This document shows positions 44,478 through 54,049 of a stretch of DNA of 64,000 nt, one piece after another (within the stretch, counting starts at the first letter, position 1; every line of letters begins with the position of its first letter). The notes beneath the pieces were generated by a model. That model was given only the letters and a program-made list of their open reading frames with translations, was not told the DNA's origin and ran no database searches. The stretch lies in contig NZ_VTSR01000018.1 of assembly GCF_008329715.1 (NCBI RefSeq), forward strand, positions 124,001 through 188,000. The letters are read 5' to 3'. Position numbers and translations under genes: made by a program. This DNA is from Gimesia chilikensis. GTDB taxonomy: Bacteria; Planctomycetota; Planctomycetia; Planctomycetales; Planctomycetaceae.

Positions 44478-46913
44478 ATGACTGATTCGAGAATTCGGAC
44501 CACACTGATAACCCTTTTGAGTGGCCTGTGCCTGATGACTGGCAATCAGTTCTGCGCTGCAGAACCGATTGACTTTCGCCGTGATGTGGCACCGATTCTG
44601 GAACAGCACTGTCTGGTCTGCCATAACAGACGGGTTCGACAGGGGGAACTTTCGCTGCATTCCCTGGAGGCAACTTTACACGGGGGTGACAGTGGGGAGA
44701 TCGTGGATCCCGGAGATCCGGACGCGAGCTACCTGTTGGATCTGATCACTCCCAGTAACGGAGTTGCAGAGATGCCCCGCGAGGCACCTCCGCTCTCGGA
44801 ACAGGAGCAGTCAATCCTCCGTCGCTGGATCAAAGAGGGCGCTGCCTGGCCGGAAAAACTGGAGCTGGAAGCACCACTCTTATGGTCACTCGCGCCGCTG
44901 ACTCAACCAGCGGTTCCCGTGGATGTACAATCGACGGATCATTTCCCGATTCGCAACCCGATAGATGCGTTTATTGCCTCGCGACTGCAAGCGGCCGGCG
45001 TTCAGCCAGCTCCGCCTGCAGATCGACGGACTTTGATCCGCCGCCTGTATCTGGATCTGGTAGGCTTGCTCCCTTCGCCTGATGAAGTCGAAGCCTTTGT
45101 GGCCGATACCGATCCTCAAAGCTACGAAAAACTCGTCGACAAGCTACTGGCCTCACCCCATTTTGGCGAACGTTGGGGACGCTACTGGCTGGACATGGCC
45201 CGCTATGCGGACAGTTCCGGTTACCTGGGGGACAGCATACGACCGCACGTCTGGGTTTATCGGGAGTGGGTCATCGAGGCGATTAATCAGGATCTGCCCT
45301 TCGATCAGTTTTCAAAAGAACAGTTAGCCGGTGATCTGTTTGAGAAGCCGACCGTTTCGCAAAAGGTGGCGACCGGCTTTCATCGCAATACTCTGAAAAA
45401 CACAGAAGCCGGCGTCGACCTCGAACTCTACCGCACTAAAGAGATCGTCGATCGTGTCAACACGACCGGCATGGTCTGGCTGGGACTGACGTTCGGCTGT
45501 GCCGAGTGTCACGATCACAAACACGATCCCATTTCCCAGAACGAATTTTACCAGCTGTATTCTTTCTTTAACAACGCGGATGAGGCCACGGTGAAGGTCT
45601 CGCGGGACTGGGAAGAACAGGAATACCAGCAGGCTCTCGCTGACTGGCAACCCGATTACGATCGCTGCCAGCAGGAAATCACGACTTACGAAAATGCAGA
45701 CCTCTCCGATAAACAGCGCACGGAAATCGATAAGATTCTGAAGGGCTACAAACGCTCATCCGATTTGAAAAAGCTGGAACCGTTTTATCAGACAAAAAAA
45801 GAGGGGTGGGACAAACTCTCAGCCAGGCTGGGGAAACTCCTCTCCTCCCGGCCGCAGGCTCCCTCAACGCGTGCCCCGATTTTCACGGAACGGACCAAAG
45901 ACCGTCGTGAAACGTTCGTGCATGTCCGCGGCGTTTATAATCGGCCGGGAGACAAGGTCAGTCCGGGGACGCCCTCTGTACTGCCAGACCTGCAGTCGCG
46001 TCAGCCCGCACCCGACCGACTCGATCTGGCCAACTGGCTCTTCCGGGAAGAGAACCCGTTAACCGCACGCGTGGCGGTGAATCGCATCTGGCAGCATCTG
46101 TTCGGACGGGGCATCGTCTCGACGCCGAACGACTTTGGCACTAAAGGAGCCACTCCCACACATCCGCTTTTATTAGACTGGCTTGCTTCAGAATACAGAC
46201 AACGCGACTGGAGCCGCAAAGCGATGATCAAACTGATCGTGATGTCTTCAGCCTATCAGATGTCGTCCGCCGCCAACGCACGCGATGTTCCCCAGGATGT
46301 CAACAATCTGCTCTTCTGGAGACAGAACAGTTTTCGCGTCGAAGCGGAAATCGTCCGTGATATTCATCTGACCGCCAGTGGTCTGTTAGATAGAACCATC
46401 GGTCGTAAGGGAATTCGTCCACCGCTGCCTGCCTTCGTGACCGATGTGGGGCGGAGCGTCAAATGGCCCGCTACCCAGGGGAGTGCCCGTCATCGAAGGG
46501 GGATGTATATTATTTTCAAACGGACGGTCCCGTTCCCGATGCTGATGACATTCGACGCACCAGATGCGACGGTCTCCTGCAGTCGACGCGAACGTTCCAA
46601 TACACCGCTGCAGGCTTTGACATTACTCAATAGTCCCATGTTTTACGAATGTGCTGAAGTGCTGGGAAAACAGATGCAGAAGAAACACGCCGACAACATT
46701 TCCGCAGCGATTCAGGAAATGTATCTGCGCTGTCTGTCGCGTCCTGCCGGTGAACCGGAAACGGTCGCCCTGCAGTCTGCCTGGAGCGATCTACTGCATC
46801 TGGCGGAAGCGACGCAAGCTGAAATGAAACCGCAGCAGAAGCCGGCAGAGACCGCAATGGTCCAGTTGGCACGTATTATCATGAACCTGGATGAATTTGT
46901 TACGAGAGACTGA
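44478..46913 (+). CDS. PSD1 cytochrome-c-type / DUF1549 / DUF1553 protein
   Basis: 811 residues. A signal peptide (about 1-28) leads to a PSC1 cytochrome-c-like domain with heme motif CLVCH and FRRDVAPILEQHC, and a distal Met in GVAEMPREAPPL. DUF1549 follows (about 165-370: FGERWGRYWLDMARYADSSG; GLTFGCAECHDHKHDP, a second CxxCH), then DUF1553 (about 530-770: LANWLFREENPLTARVAVNR). Covalent heme in the periplasm is expected. The family is planctomycete/Verrucomicrobia-typical and is nearly always followed by a DUF1501 gene, here 2 bp downstream, so they surely act together. Biochemical role unknown; a role in polysaccharide breakdown has been suspected. Confidence 0.92.
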   Translation: MTDSRIRTTLITLLSGLCLMTGNQFCAAEPIDFRRDVAPILEQHCLVCHNRRVRQGELSLHSLEATLHGGDSGEIVDPGDPDASYLLDLITPSNGVAEMPREAPPLSEQEQSILRRWIKEGAAWPEKLELEAPLLWSLAPLTQPAVPVDVQSTDHFPIRNPIDAFIASRLQAAGVQPAPPADRRTLIRRLYLDLVGLLPSPDEVEAFVADTDPQSYEKLVDKLLASPHFGERWGRYWLDMARYADSSGYLGDSIRPHVWVYREWVIEAINQDLPFDQFSKEQLAGDLFEKPTVSQKVATGFHRNTLKNTEAGVDLELYRTKEIVDRVNTTGMVWLGLTFGCAECHDHKHDPISQNEFYQLYSFFNNADEATVKVSRDWEEQEYQQALADWQPDYDRCQQEITTYENADLSDKQRTEIDKILKGYKRSSDLKKLEPFYQTKKEGWDKLSARLGKLLSSRPQAPSTRAPIFTERTKDRRETFVHVRGVYNRPGDKVSPGTPSVLPDLQSRQPAPDRLDLANWLFREENPLTARVAVNRIWQHLFGRGIVSTPNDFGTKGATPTHPLLLDWLASEYRQRDWSRKAMIKLIVMSSAYQMSSAANARDVPQDVNNLLFWRQNSFRVEAEIVRDIHLTASGLLDRTIGRKGIRPPLPAFVTDVGRSVKWPATQGSARHRRGMYIIFKRTVPFPMLMTFDAPDATVSCSRRERSNTPLQALTLLNSPMFYECAEVLGKQMQKKHADNISAAIQEMYLRCLSRPAGEPETVALQSAWSDLLHLAEATQAEMKPQQKPAETAMVQLARIIMNLDEFVTRD

Positions 46914-46915
46914 TT

Positions 46916-48379
46916 ATGCTGTTTCCACCACAGTCACATTCTGAGCAGACGCTGCTGAATCGGCGGCGGTTCTTTGCCACCGGTGCCAGTGGTCTGGGAA
47001 CGCTGGCCCTGGCTTCACTGCTGAAAGAGGAAGGCCTGCTCGCTTCCGAGACTTCCGCGCCGCAGGCTCACTTTGCCCCGAAGGCCAAACGCTGCATCTA
47101 CCTGTTCATGGAAGGGGGGCCGAGCCAGATGGATCTGTTCGACCCCAAACCGAAGCTGAATGAACTCGATGGTCAGCCGATGCCCGAGTCGATGCTCAAA
47201 GACATCAAGTTTGCTTTCATCCAGAAAGAGGCGGCCCGCCTGATGGGGAGCCCGCGCACGTTCAAACGCTACGGCGAGTCTGGCATGGAGCTTTCCGATT
47301 TGCTGCCTCATCTGAGTACCTGTGTGGACGATATCGCCATGATCCGTTCCATGCACTGTGAGCAGTTCAATCACCTGCCCGGCCAGCTGATGATGCTCAC
47401 CGGATCCGATCTACAGGGGCGCCCCACATTGGGCTCGTGGCTCAACTATGGACTGGGGAGCGAATCCTCAAACCTGCCGGGCTACGTGGTGCTGGCGACG
47501 TTGGGACGCGGCCTGCCGGGCGGTGCCTCCAGCTGGTCCAGCGGTTTTCTCCCGTCGCAATATGCGGGCACACTCTTCCGAAATCAGGGGAGCCCGGTTC
47601 TGAATCTGGAAACACCTCAACAGGTTTCTTCCGCAGCACAGATGCGGAGCCTGCAGGCGATCAATGAATTAAACGGTCTGCGGTTCGAGCAGGTGGGGAA
47701 TCCGGAAATTGCCAGCAGGATTAATGCGTATGAACTAGCATTCCGTATGCAGCAGACTGCACCGGAACTGCTCGATCTTTCGGGCGAGACGAAAACAACA
47801 CTCGAAGAGTACGGTGTGACCCGCGACGAGGCTTCGAAGAGCGGCACAGCCGGCTTCCTCGGTTCGTATGCCCGCAACTGTCTGCTGGCACGACGGATGG
47901 TCGAACGGGGCGTGCGTTTCGTGACGCTGTTCCTCTCCACCTGGGATCATCACAGTTCACTCGACAGCGGGTTGGAGCGTTATACTCAAATCTCCGATCA
48001 GCCAGTCGCGGCTCTGCTCAAGGATCTCAAACGCCGTGGCCTGCTGGACGACACCCTGGTCGTCTGGGGAGGCGAATTCGGCCGCACGCCGCTGGGAGAA
48101 AACCGGGTCAATTTCAAGAAAGTCACCGGCCGCGACCATCATCCCTACTCTTTCAGCATGTGGATGGCGGGAGGCGGCATTAAAGGAGGCCAGACAATCG
48201 GCGAAACTGACGAAATCGGCTGGGGCGTCGCCAAAGATCCGATCCACGTCCACGATCTGCACGCCACGATTCTGCATCTGTTCGGCCTGAATCACGAAGA
48301 ACTGACTTATCGCTTCCAGGGCCGCGACTTCCGATTGACCGATGTGGAAGGGAATGTGGTCGAGCGGTTGCTGGCCTGA
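46916..48379 (+). CDS. DUF1501 Tat-exported protein
   Basis: 487 residues starting 2 bp after the PSD1 gene stop. Twin-arginine signal NRRRFFATGASGLGTLALASLL. The alkaline-phosphatase-like fold of DUF1501 shows in AKRCIYLFMEGGPSQMDLFDPK, VWGGEFGRTPLGE and GRDHHPYSFSMWMAGGGIKG, with Asp/His clusters that could bind metals. Sulfatase-like hydrolase of unknown substrate. Its TGA directly abuts the stop of the convergent sulfatase gene, with no room for a terminator. Confidence 0.92.
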   Translation: MLFPPQSHSEQTLLNRRRFFATGASGLGTLALASLLKEEGLLASETSAPQAHFAPKAKRCIYLFMEGGPSQMDLFDPKPKLNELDGQPMPESMLKDIKFAFIQKEAARLMGSPRTFKRYGESGMELSDLLPHLSTCVDDIAMIRSMHCEQFNHLPGQLMMLTGSDLQGRPTLGSWLNYGLGSESSNLPGYVVLATLGRGLPGGASSWSSGFLPSQYAGTLFRNQGSPVLNLETPQQVSSAAQMRSLQAINELNGLRFEQVGNPEIASRINAYELAFRMQQTAPELLDLSGETKTTLEEYGVTRDEASKSGTAGFLGSYARNCLLARRMVERGVRFVTLFLSTWDHHSSLDSGLERYTQISDQPVAALLKDLKRRGLLDDTLVVWGGEFGRTPLGENRVNFKKVTGRDHHPYSFSMWMAGGGIKGGQTIGETDEIGWGVAKDPIHVHDLHATILHLFGLNHEELTYRFQGRDFRLTDVEGNVVERLLA

Positions 48380-49963
48380 TCACTTCTCAATTTTCTTTTG
48401 CCACGCTTCCCAGTCGCGGGCCATCTGGTTCACGCGTTCGGGGAACTTTGCAGCAAGGTTATTGGTTTCACTGCGGTCGGCCTTCAGGTCGTATAGTTCC
48501 CACCGCTTTTCGCTCGCGCCCCAGACCAGCTTCCAATCGCCTTGTCGAATCGCGCGGTTGCCAAACAGCTCCCAGCTTAACGATTTGTGCCCGTTGCGTT
48601 GTTTTCCATGTAAGACAGGTAACAGACTCTTGCCTTCAACCGGGAGCAGCGTATTTCCATTGAACTCGTGCGGATAGTCACTGTTGGCCAGTTCCAGCAG
48701 TGTTGGCATGAAGTCGATGATGTGACCGACCTGATGTGTGATCGATCCGCGGGCGACTTTGCCTGGCCAGCGGACAATCATCGGAGTAGCGATTCCGCCT
48801 TCGTAACACCAGGTCTTGAACTGACGGAAGGGGGCGTTCTGTGCCCAGCCCCAGCCTTTCCCGACAAACTCGTAACCGCGACCGTCGCCGACGGGGATAT
48901 CCTGGTTGTATTTGAGAAAGCCTGTTTCCTGACCGGGTCTGCCGCTGGGCCATGACGCGCAGCCACCGTTGTCGGAAAGAAAGATTACCACGGTGTTGTC
49001 TGCGAGACCGGCATCATCGAGTGCGGTAAGTACTCGTCCGATACCGCGATCCATGCGGTCTACCATCGCGGCGTAAGTTTCCATGCGGGCTTCTTCGCGT
49101 TTTCGCTCCTCATCTGGCAGCTTTTCCCAGTCCGGCACATCGTAGTCGTAGGGGTAGTCGCCTTTTTTATTCTCTGGGGGCGAGAGTTCAGGCTGTTCAG
49201 TGAAGAGGCCCAGTTCAGCCTGTCGCTTGTGTCGTTGTTCGCGCATCTTGAGATAACCATCAGCATACTTCCCGCGATACCGCTCAATATCTGCCTGGAA
49301 TGCGTGCAGGGGAAAGTGGGGGGCGGTGTAGCAGAGATGAATGAAGAATGGTTTTTCGCCCTGAGAGAACTGTTTGATCGTCTCGATGGCATGGTCGGAA
49401 AAGGCGTCGGTTGTGTAATAGCCGCCTGGGAATTTCATGATGCTTTTATCGTTGCGTGCAAAGGCACGAAACCGACCACCGTTGTAGAACACGGGATCCT
49501 GTTTTGCCGGATTGAAGTAGTTACAGCAACCGTCGAGTACGCCGTAGTACTCATCGAAACCACGGTCGATGGGCCGTAACGGGGATTGATTTCCCAGATG
49601 CCACTTCCCCGTCAGTGACGTAGCATAGCCGGCCCTCCGCAGGGCCTCGCCGAGAGTGAGCATGTTGGTTCTCAGTCGGGGCCTCTTTTCCTGTCGGGGG
49701 TACAGGCCTGTCAACAGCGCCGAGCGTGTCGTGACACAGACAGCACAGTTATAGAACTGGGTAAAACGCATTCCATCCGCTGCAAGTTGATCGAGATGAG
49801 GCGTCTGAATCTCACCGCCATAACAGCCAAGATCGGAAAATCCCAGATCGTCGCAGAGGATTAAGAGCACATTGGGACGTTCTGCGGCGAATAAGTTGTT
49901 ATGGAGACAGACAAAAGCCAACAGCGTCAACGAGATAGTCGAGATCAATCGAGGGAGCTTCAT
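48380..49963 (-). CDS. secreted sulfatase (arylsulfatase type)
   Basis: 527 residues. Sec signal (cleavage near LFA-AERP), metal-binding NVLLILCDDLGFSDLGCYGG (Asp38, Asp39), and the formylglycine site at C76-V-T-T-R80 (NCAVCVTTRSALLTG). The classic site is C/S-x-P/A-x-R; here the third position is Thr. Later blocks include KWHLGNQSPLRPIDRGFDEYYG, FIHLCYTAPHFPLHAF and FLSDNGGCASWP. It should hydrolyse sulfate esters of a polysaccharide or glycan in the periplasm after Cys is oxidised by an FGE-type enzyme (not in the window). Convergent with DUF1501, stop codons touching. Confidence 0.9.
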   Translation of the reverse strand: MKLPRLISTISLTLLAFVCLHNNLFAAERPNVLLILCDDLGFSDLGCYGGEIQTPHLDQLAADGMRFTQFYNCAVCVTTRSALLTGLYPRQEKRPRLRTNMLTLGEALRRAGYATSLTGKWHLGNQSPLRPIDRGFDEYYGVLDGCCNYFNPAKQDPVFYNGGRFRAFARNDKSIMKFPGGYYTTDAFSDHAIETIKQFSQGEKPFFIHLCYTAPHFPLHAFQADIERYRGKYADGYLKMREQRHKRQAELGLFTEQPELSPPENKKGDYPYDYDVPDWEKLPDEERKREEARMETYAAMVDRMDRGIGRVLTALDDAGLADNTVVIFLSDNGGCASWPSGRPGQETGFLKYNQDIPVGDGRGYEFVGKGWGWAQNAPFRQFKTWCYEGGIATPMIVRWPGKVARGSITHQVGHIIDFMPTLLELANSDYPHEFNGNTLLPVEGKSLLPVLHGKQRNGHKSLSWELFGNRAIRQGDWKLVWGASEKRWELYDLKADRSETNNLAAKFPERVNQMARDWEAWQKKIEK

Positions 49964-50079
49964 AGTCGCTGGCTCCTGGTCAGCTGCGAATTAAGAATGC
50001 AGGCAGGTGAACACGCGAAAATAAAAAACCCCTGAAAAGCAGGGAGTTCCTGCAAGTCAGGGGTGAACGGCAAATGCCT

Positions 50080-50156
<77 letters not shown>

Positions 50157-50169
50157 GGATTTTCAATAT

Positions 50170-50188
50170 ACATCGGAAAATCCGATGT
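50170..50188. repeat. 8-bp perfect inverted repeat upstream of tRNA-Val
   Basis: ACATCGGA-AAA-TCCGATGT, followed by TTTT on the plus strand. It lies 14 bp upstream of the minus-strand tRNA. On the plus strand it looks terminator-like, yet no plus-strand gene ends here; on the minus strand it may be part of the tRNA promoter or an upstream terminator. Confidence 0.45.
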
Positions 50189-50341
50189 TTTTGTTGCGTC
50201 ATTCTTAATGACACGTTCGTATTATGGCAGGTTCGTAGCGAAATGCAACTCTAGCGTGTAAACTGTTTTAAGCCTTCGCTGACATTGGCCCGAATTTATC
50301 CGTTCTGCGGTTTTTTCCTTATCTTGAGAAAGAATTTCGTT

Positions 50342-51319
50342 ATGTCTCATTGCCTCGTTACCGGTGGGGCCGGCTTTATTGGCAGTCACCTCTGTGAACA
50401 ATTAATTCAGCAGGGACAACAGGTTACAGCCGTAGATGATCTCTCGACCGGGTTCTTGAAGAACCTGGATGCGATTATCGACCATCCGCAGTTTACCTTC
50501 CGGACCGGGTCGATCACCGACCCTGTGCTGATGGCAGAAATGGTGCAGGGCGTTGACACAATTTATCACATGGCGGCAGCCGTCGGGGTGAAACTGGTCG
50601 CAGATAACCCGGTGCGGACGATTGAGACCAATATTTATCCGACCGAAGTGCTGCTGCGGCACGCAGTGCAGGGGGGACAGAAATTTTTCCTGGCTTCCAC
50701 CAGCGAGGTTTACGGCAAAAACCCCAAAGAACGCTGGACCGAAGAAGACGATCTGCAGTTCGGACCGACGACGCGTCCCCGCTGGGCTTATGGAGCCTCG
50801 AAGGCCATCGACGAATTTCTGGCACTGGCTTATCACCAGAAATACGGGCTGGATGTGCGGATCGGTCGCTTTTTCAACGTGGTGGGCCCCCGACAGGTGG
50901 GACAATACGGCATGGTGATTCCCCGTTTCATCGATCAGGCTCTGGACGGTGGTCCGGTAGTCGTATTTGATGATGGTTCCCAGATCCGCTGCTTTGGACA
51001 CGTTTCAGAAATCGTGGACTGTGTGATCGATCTGACCAACCTGGATTCTGCCTCCGGGCAGGTTTATAACGTCGGCGGTGATGAACCGGTTTCAATCAAA
51101 GGACTGGCCGAAGCAATTATCGCTAAGGTCAACCCGGACGTTAAAGTCGATTACCTGCCTTATAACAAGGCCTATAATGAAGACTTCGAAGATGTCCAGC
51201 GCCGGATTCCCGACCTGGGGCGGCTGGAGCAGACACTGGGACGCAAACCAAGTGTGAAGCTGGATGCGATCCTGGATGACATCATCGCCTTCAAAAAACA
51301 GGCCCGCGGCCTGGCCTGA
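50342..51319 (+). CDS. NAD-dependent epimerase/dehydratase (UDP-sugar, SDR family)
   Basis: 325 residues from ATG 50342; the frame opens at TTG 50285 but the Rossmann motif [18 protein letters not shown] starts right after this ATG. Extended SDR: glycine-rich GGAGFIGS for NAD+, catalytic YGASK (Tyr-x-x-x-Lys), and [10 protein letters not shown] and [15 protein letters not shown]. These fit UDP-glucose 4-epimerase/UDP-glucuronate decarboxylase-like enzymes acting on nucleotide sugars in the cytoplasm. No sugar operon surrounds it, so the substrate stays open. Confidence 0.85.
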   Translation: MSHCLVTGGAGFIGSHLCEQLIQQGQQVTAVDDLSTGFLKNLDAIIDHPQFTFRTGSITDPVLMAEMVQGVDTIYHMAAAVGVKLVADNPVRTIETNIYPTEVLLRHAVQGGQKFFLASTSEVYGKNPKERWTEEDDLQFGPTTRPRWAYGASKAIDEFLALAYHQKYGLDVRIGRFFNVVGPRQVGQYGMVIPRFIDQALDGGPVVVFDDGSQIRCFGHVSEIVDCVIDLTNLDSASGQVYNVGGDEPVSIKGLAEAIIAKVNPDVKVDYLPYNKAYNEDFEDVQRRIPDLGRLEQTLGRKPSVKLDAILDDIIAFKKQARGLA

Positions 51320-51490
51320 GCGTCAGGAATAACCGTTAAAACTGGAATCATCCGTAAAATTCGAGTGGGAAATCCGCTCTGAATTCGATCCCGGCTGCAC
51401 GCTCTCATCTCGCCCGCGCTCCTGATCCGATGAGTAGTATGGCGAATATTGCAGTTATCCTGGCAACATGCGGTCCAATGGATGGGAGAG

Positions 51491-51802
51491 ATGATGAACG
51501 GATTCCAGAAAAAGTTATTTGTATCAGCAGTTCTACTGGGGATTTGGGGAACAGGTCTTTCTGTCCAAAGCGCCCAGGCAGGCGGGGGACGGATGTTTCT
51601 CTCGTTTTGTGAACTGTGCCAGGAAACCAGCCGGGGAAAACAGGCCAAAGGCAGTACTTATCCCTGGCCCCTCTATTCTTACCATCAGTACCGGGGTAAG
51701 CATTGCAACAACGAATATCAGCCCGGGCTGTATCGACGTTATGAATATGCACGCTACCACGTAAAAAGCCCGCAGCCCTTCCCGGGACAGATCAATCCCT
51801 GA
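51491..51802 (+). CDS. small secreted protein of unknown function
   Basis: I take ATG 51491 or 51494, with GGGAGAG just upstream. About 103 residues. A signal peptide (KLFVSAVLLGIWGTGLSVQS, cleaved after AQA) gives a mature protein of ~73 residues rich in Tyr, Arg, Gly and His, with three Cys (CELC and a later C). No known domain. The signal and ribosome site make it credible. Three cysteines could bind metal or crosslink. Confidence 0.5.
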   Translation: MMNGFQKKLFVSAVLLGIWGTGLSVQSAQAGGGRMFLSFCELCQETSRGKQAKGSTYPWPLYSYHQYRGKHCNNEYQPGLYRRYEYARYHVKSPQPFPGQINP

Positions 51803-52076
51803 TCTGAGGACAGAACGCTCAGGCAACTCGCATTTATTCTCAGTTATATCTCTCCTGCAGTGACGTTTGCAGATGGTTCCCACCATCTTGAACAGCACTC
51901 GCAGGAGATTGTTTTTTTACAGACAGACAGGGTGTGCGGGATTACGCTGAAAACCGTTCCCGGATTGTTGCTCCTGATGCGCGAGGCCGGTTACACTGTA
52001 TAGATCAGTCTCCATTGATGGAATGGGGGCTGAACCTTGCTGGTAGCCCGCCTGATCTCATCCCGCTGGAGTGCTT

Positions 52077-53822
52077 ATGTCTGTCCTGTTCCGGAATTGC
52101 TTTCGTCCCACCTGCCTGGTTCTGTTTGTCTGCCTGATTACATCGATGGTCTCCGCTGAGACAGCGACGCTGATCTTCAAAAACGGGAAGGTCATCACAC
52201 TCGACTTCAAATCAAAGATCGCAGAAGCGATTGCCATACGCGACGGAAAAATCCTGGCGGTGGGCAGTAATGCTGAGATGAAGCCTTTTCAGGGGGAACA
52301 GACAAAGGTGGTCTCCCTGGACGGTAAGACTGTGATTCCGGGGTTGATTGAGTCGCACGTTCATGCTCTGCGGGCGGCCCGCGGAGAGTTGATTCAGCCG
52401 CATCAGGAACTGAATTCCGTTGCAGAGATTCAGGCCTGGATCCGGGAAAAAGTCAAAGAGGTGCCCCCGGGACGCTGGATCACCGTTCCCCGCACCGATA
52501 TTACGCGGCTGAAAGAACGTCGACGTCCCACTCCGGCAGAACTGGATGCGGCTTGCAGTACGCATCCGGTTTATATGAATATCGCCCGTAAAAATGTGTT
52601 GAACACCCGCGGGTTTGAATTGATCGGCATTCGAAAAGAGGGAGATAAACTTGCGGGGGCAAGGGTTATCTTCGATGAAGCAGGGAAACCTTTAATGATG
52701 GAAGGGGGCGGCGGTGCGATCAGCAAGCTGATTCCGCGGGAAACCGTTCCCCCCGAAGCGACGCGGGAAGCCTTAAAGAAACTGCATGCGATTTATAATT
52801 CTGTCGGGATTACCAGCATCCTGGAGCGGGGCTCGCGCGTCGACGAGTATCGGGAATATGAGTTGTTGAAGGAGCAGAATGAGCTGACCGTGCGGATGAC
52901 GATGACGATTCGCGAACAGCTGCGGAGCGCCGAGGCGGTGCGGGAGTTCACAAAGAAACTGGGCCTGATTACCGGAGATGGAGACGACTGGGTTCGTGTC
53001 GGCCCGCTGAAGATCTCCGTGGATGGCGGGATTCATTGGGGGAGTACCCGGCTTTCTGAACCCTATGGAGAAAAGCGAATCAAGTTTTATGTACTCGAAG
53101 ATCCCGACTATCGGGGAGACCTGGCTTATTCGCGTGAGCTGATGGCGGAAATCTTTGAAGAGGGACAGAAACTGGGCTGGCAGATGTGTTGTCACGCGAC
53201 CGGGGACGGGAGTGTGAATGAAATTCTCTCTGCTCTGGAAGAGGTAAATCAGCGGCTGCCCGTCAAGGGGCGTCGGTTCTGTATCACGCATGCCTACTTC
53301 CCCTCAGGCGAGTCAGTCAAGCGTTCGCGCAACCTCGGGGTCTGTTACGATACGCAGACCTACCTGTTCTATCGCGATGCCGATGCCATCAATCAGATCT
53401 ATGGTCCGTCGTGGGTGAACCGTTTCATGGGGCTCAAAATGTTTGTGGATGCCGGCGTGCCGGTGGCGATCAACAGCGATCACATGAACGGCTTTGATCC
53501 GGATCATTCGATGAACGCCTTCAATCCGTTTCTGGCGTTGTATATCGCGGTCAGTCGTCGAGATATCTACGGGGACGTATATGGTCCCCAGCAGAAACTG
53601 AGCCGGGAAGAGGCCCTCCGCTGCATGACCAGCGATGCCGCCTACATCAGTTTTGAAGAGGATAAAAAGGGGACGCTGGAACCGGGCAAGCTGGCTGACC
53701 TGGTTGTGCTGGATCGGGACTATCTGACCTGTCCTGAGGAAGAGATCAAGCAGATCAAACCCCTGCTGACGGTTCTGGACGGAAAAGTCGTCTACGATGC
53801 AGCGCAAGATAGTGGAACCTGA
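52077..53822 (+). CDS. exported YtcJ-like amidohydrolase
   Basis: 581 residues from ATG 52077, which follows GGAG by ~5 nt (GTG 52071 is alternative). Sec signal ending MVSA-ETAT. Amidohydrolase superfamily, YtcJ-type: KVITLDFKSKIAEAIAIRDG, metal HxH in PGLIESHVHALRAARGE, WQMCCHATGDGSVNEIL (second His), and NSDHMNGFDPDHSMNAF (Asp). It hydrolyses an amide or related bond with a divalent metal. The secreted location is unusual next to cytosolic YtcJ. Substrate unknown. Confidence 0.88.
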   Translation: MSVLFRNCFRPTCLVLFVCLITSMVSAETATLIFKNGKVITLDFKSKIAEAIAIRDGKILAVGSNAEMKPFQGEQTKVVSLDGKTVIPGLIESHVHALRAARGELIQPHQELNSVAEIQAWIREKVKEVPPGRWITVPRTDITRLKERRRPTPAELDAACSTHPVYMNIARKNVLNTRGFELIGIRKEGDKLAGARVIFDEAGKPLMMEGGGGAISKLIPRETVPPEATREALKKLHAIYNSVGITSILERGSRVDEYREYELLKEQNELTVRMTMTIREQLRSAEAVREFTKKLGLITGDGDDWVRVGPLKISVDGGIHWGSTRLSEPYGEKRIKFYVLEDPDYRGDLAYSRELMAEIFEEGQKLGWQMCCHATGDGSVNEILSALEEVNQRLPVKGRRFCITHAYFPSGESVKRSRNLGVCYDTQTYLFYRDADAINQIYGPSWVNRFMGLKMFVDAGVPVAINSDHMNGFDPDHSMNAFNPFLALYIAVSRRDIYGDVYGPQQKLSREEALRCMTSDAAYISFEEDKKGTLEPGKLADLVVLDRDYLTCPEEEIKQIKPLLTVLDGKVVYDAAQDSGT

Positions 53823-53939
53823 TTGGACAGGGAATGCTCTCTGAAACCGCTACAACGGGTATATTCGGTCTGAGATGTCCCGATGACAGGCCGTAAATCG
53901 GGCTGAATCTTCATTTTTCGGATCGAAAAAGCGTTACCC

Positions 53940-53969
53940 TTGGACATTAAAATTGTCATGAGATATGAT
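53940..53969 (+). promoter_or_regulatory. putative sigma70-type promoter of serS
   Basis: TTGGAC (53940-53945), 18-bp spacer, TATGAT (53964-53969); 5 of 6 matches at each hexamer. It would start transcription near 53976, giving a 5' leader of ~75 nt before the serS ATG. Confidence 0.45.
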
Positions 53970-54049
53970 GCGATCTCTATTTCAGGAGAGAGACCGTACG
54001 TATCGGAATTTGACTCATTTCAGGACTCTGACGGGGTAATTGATTTCTT

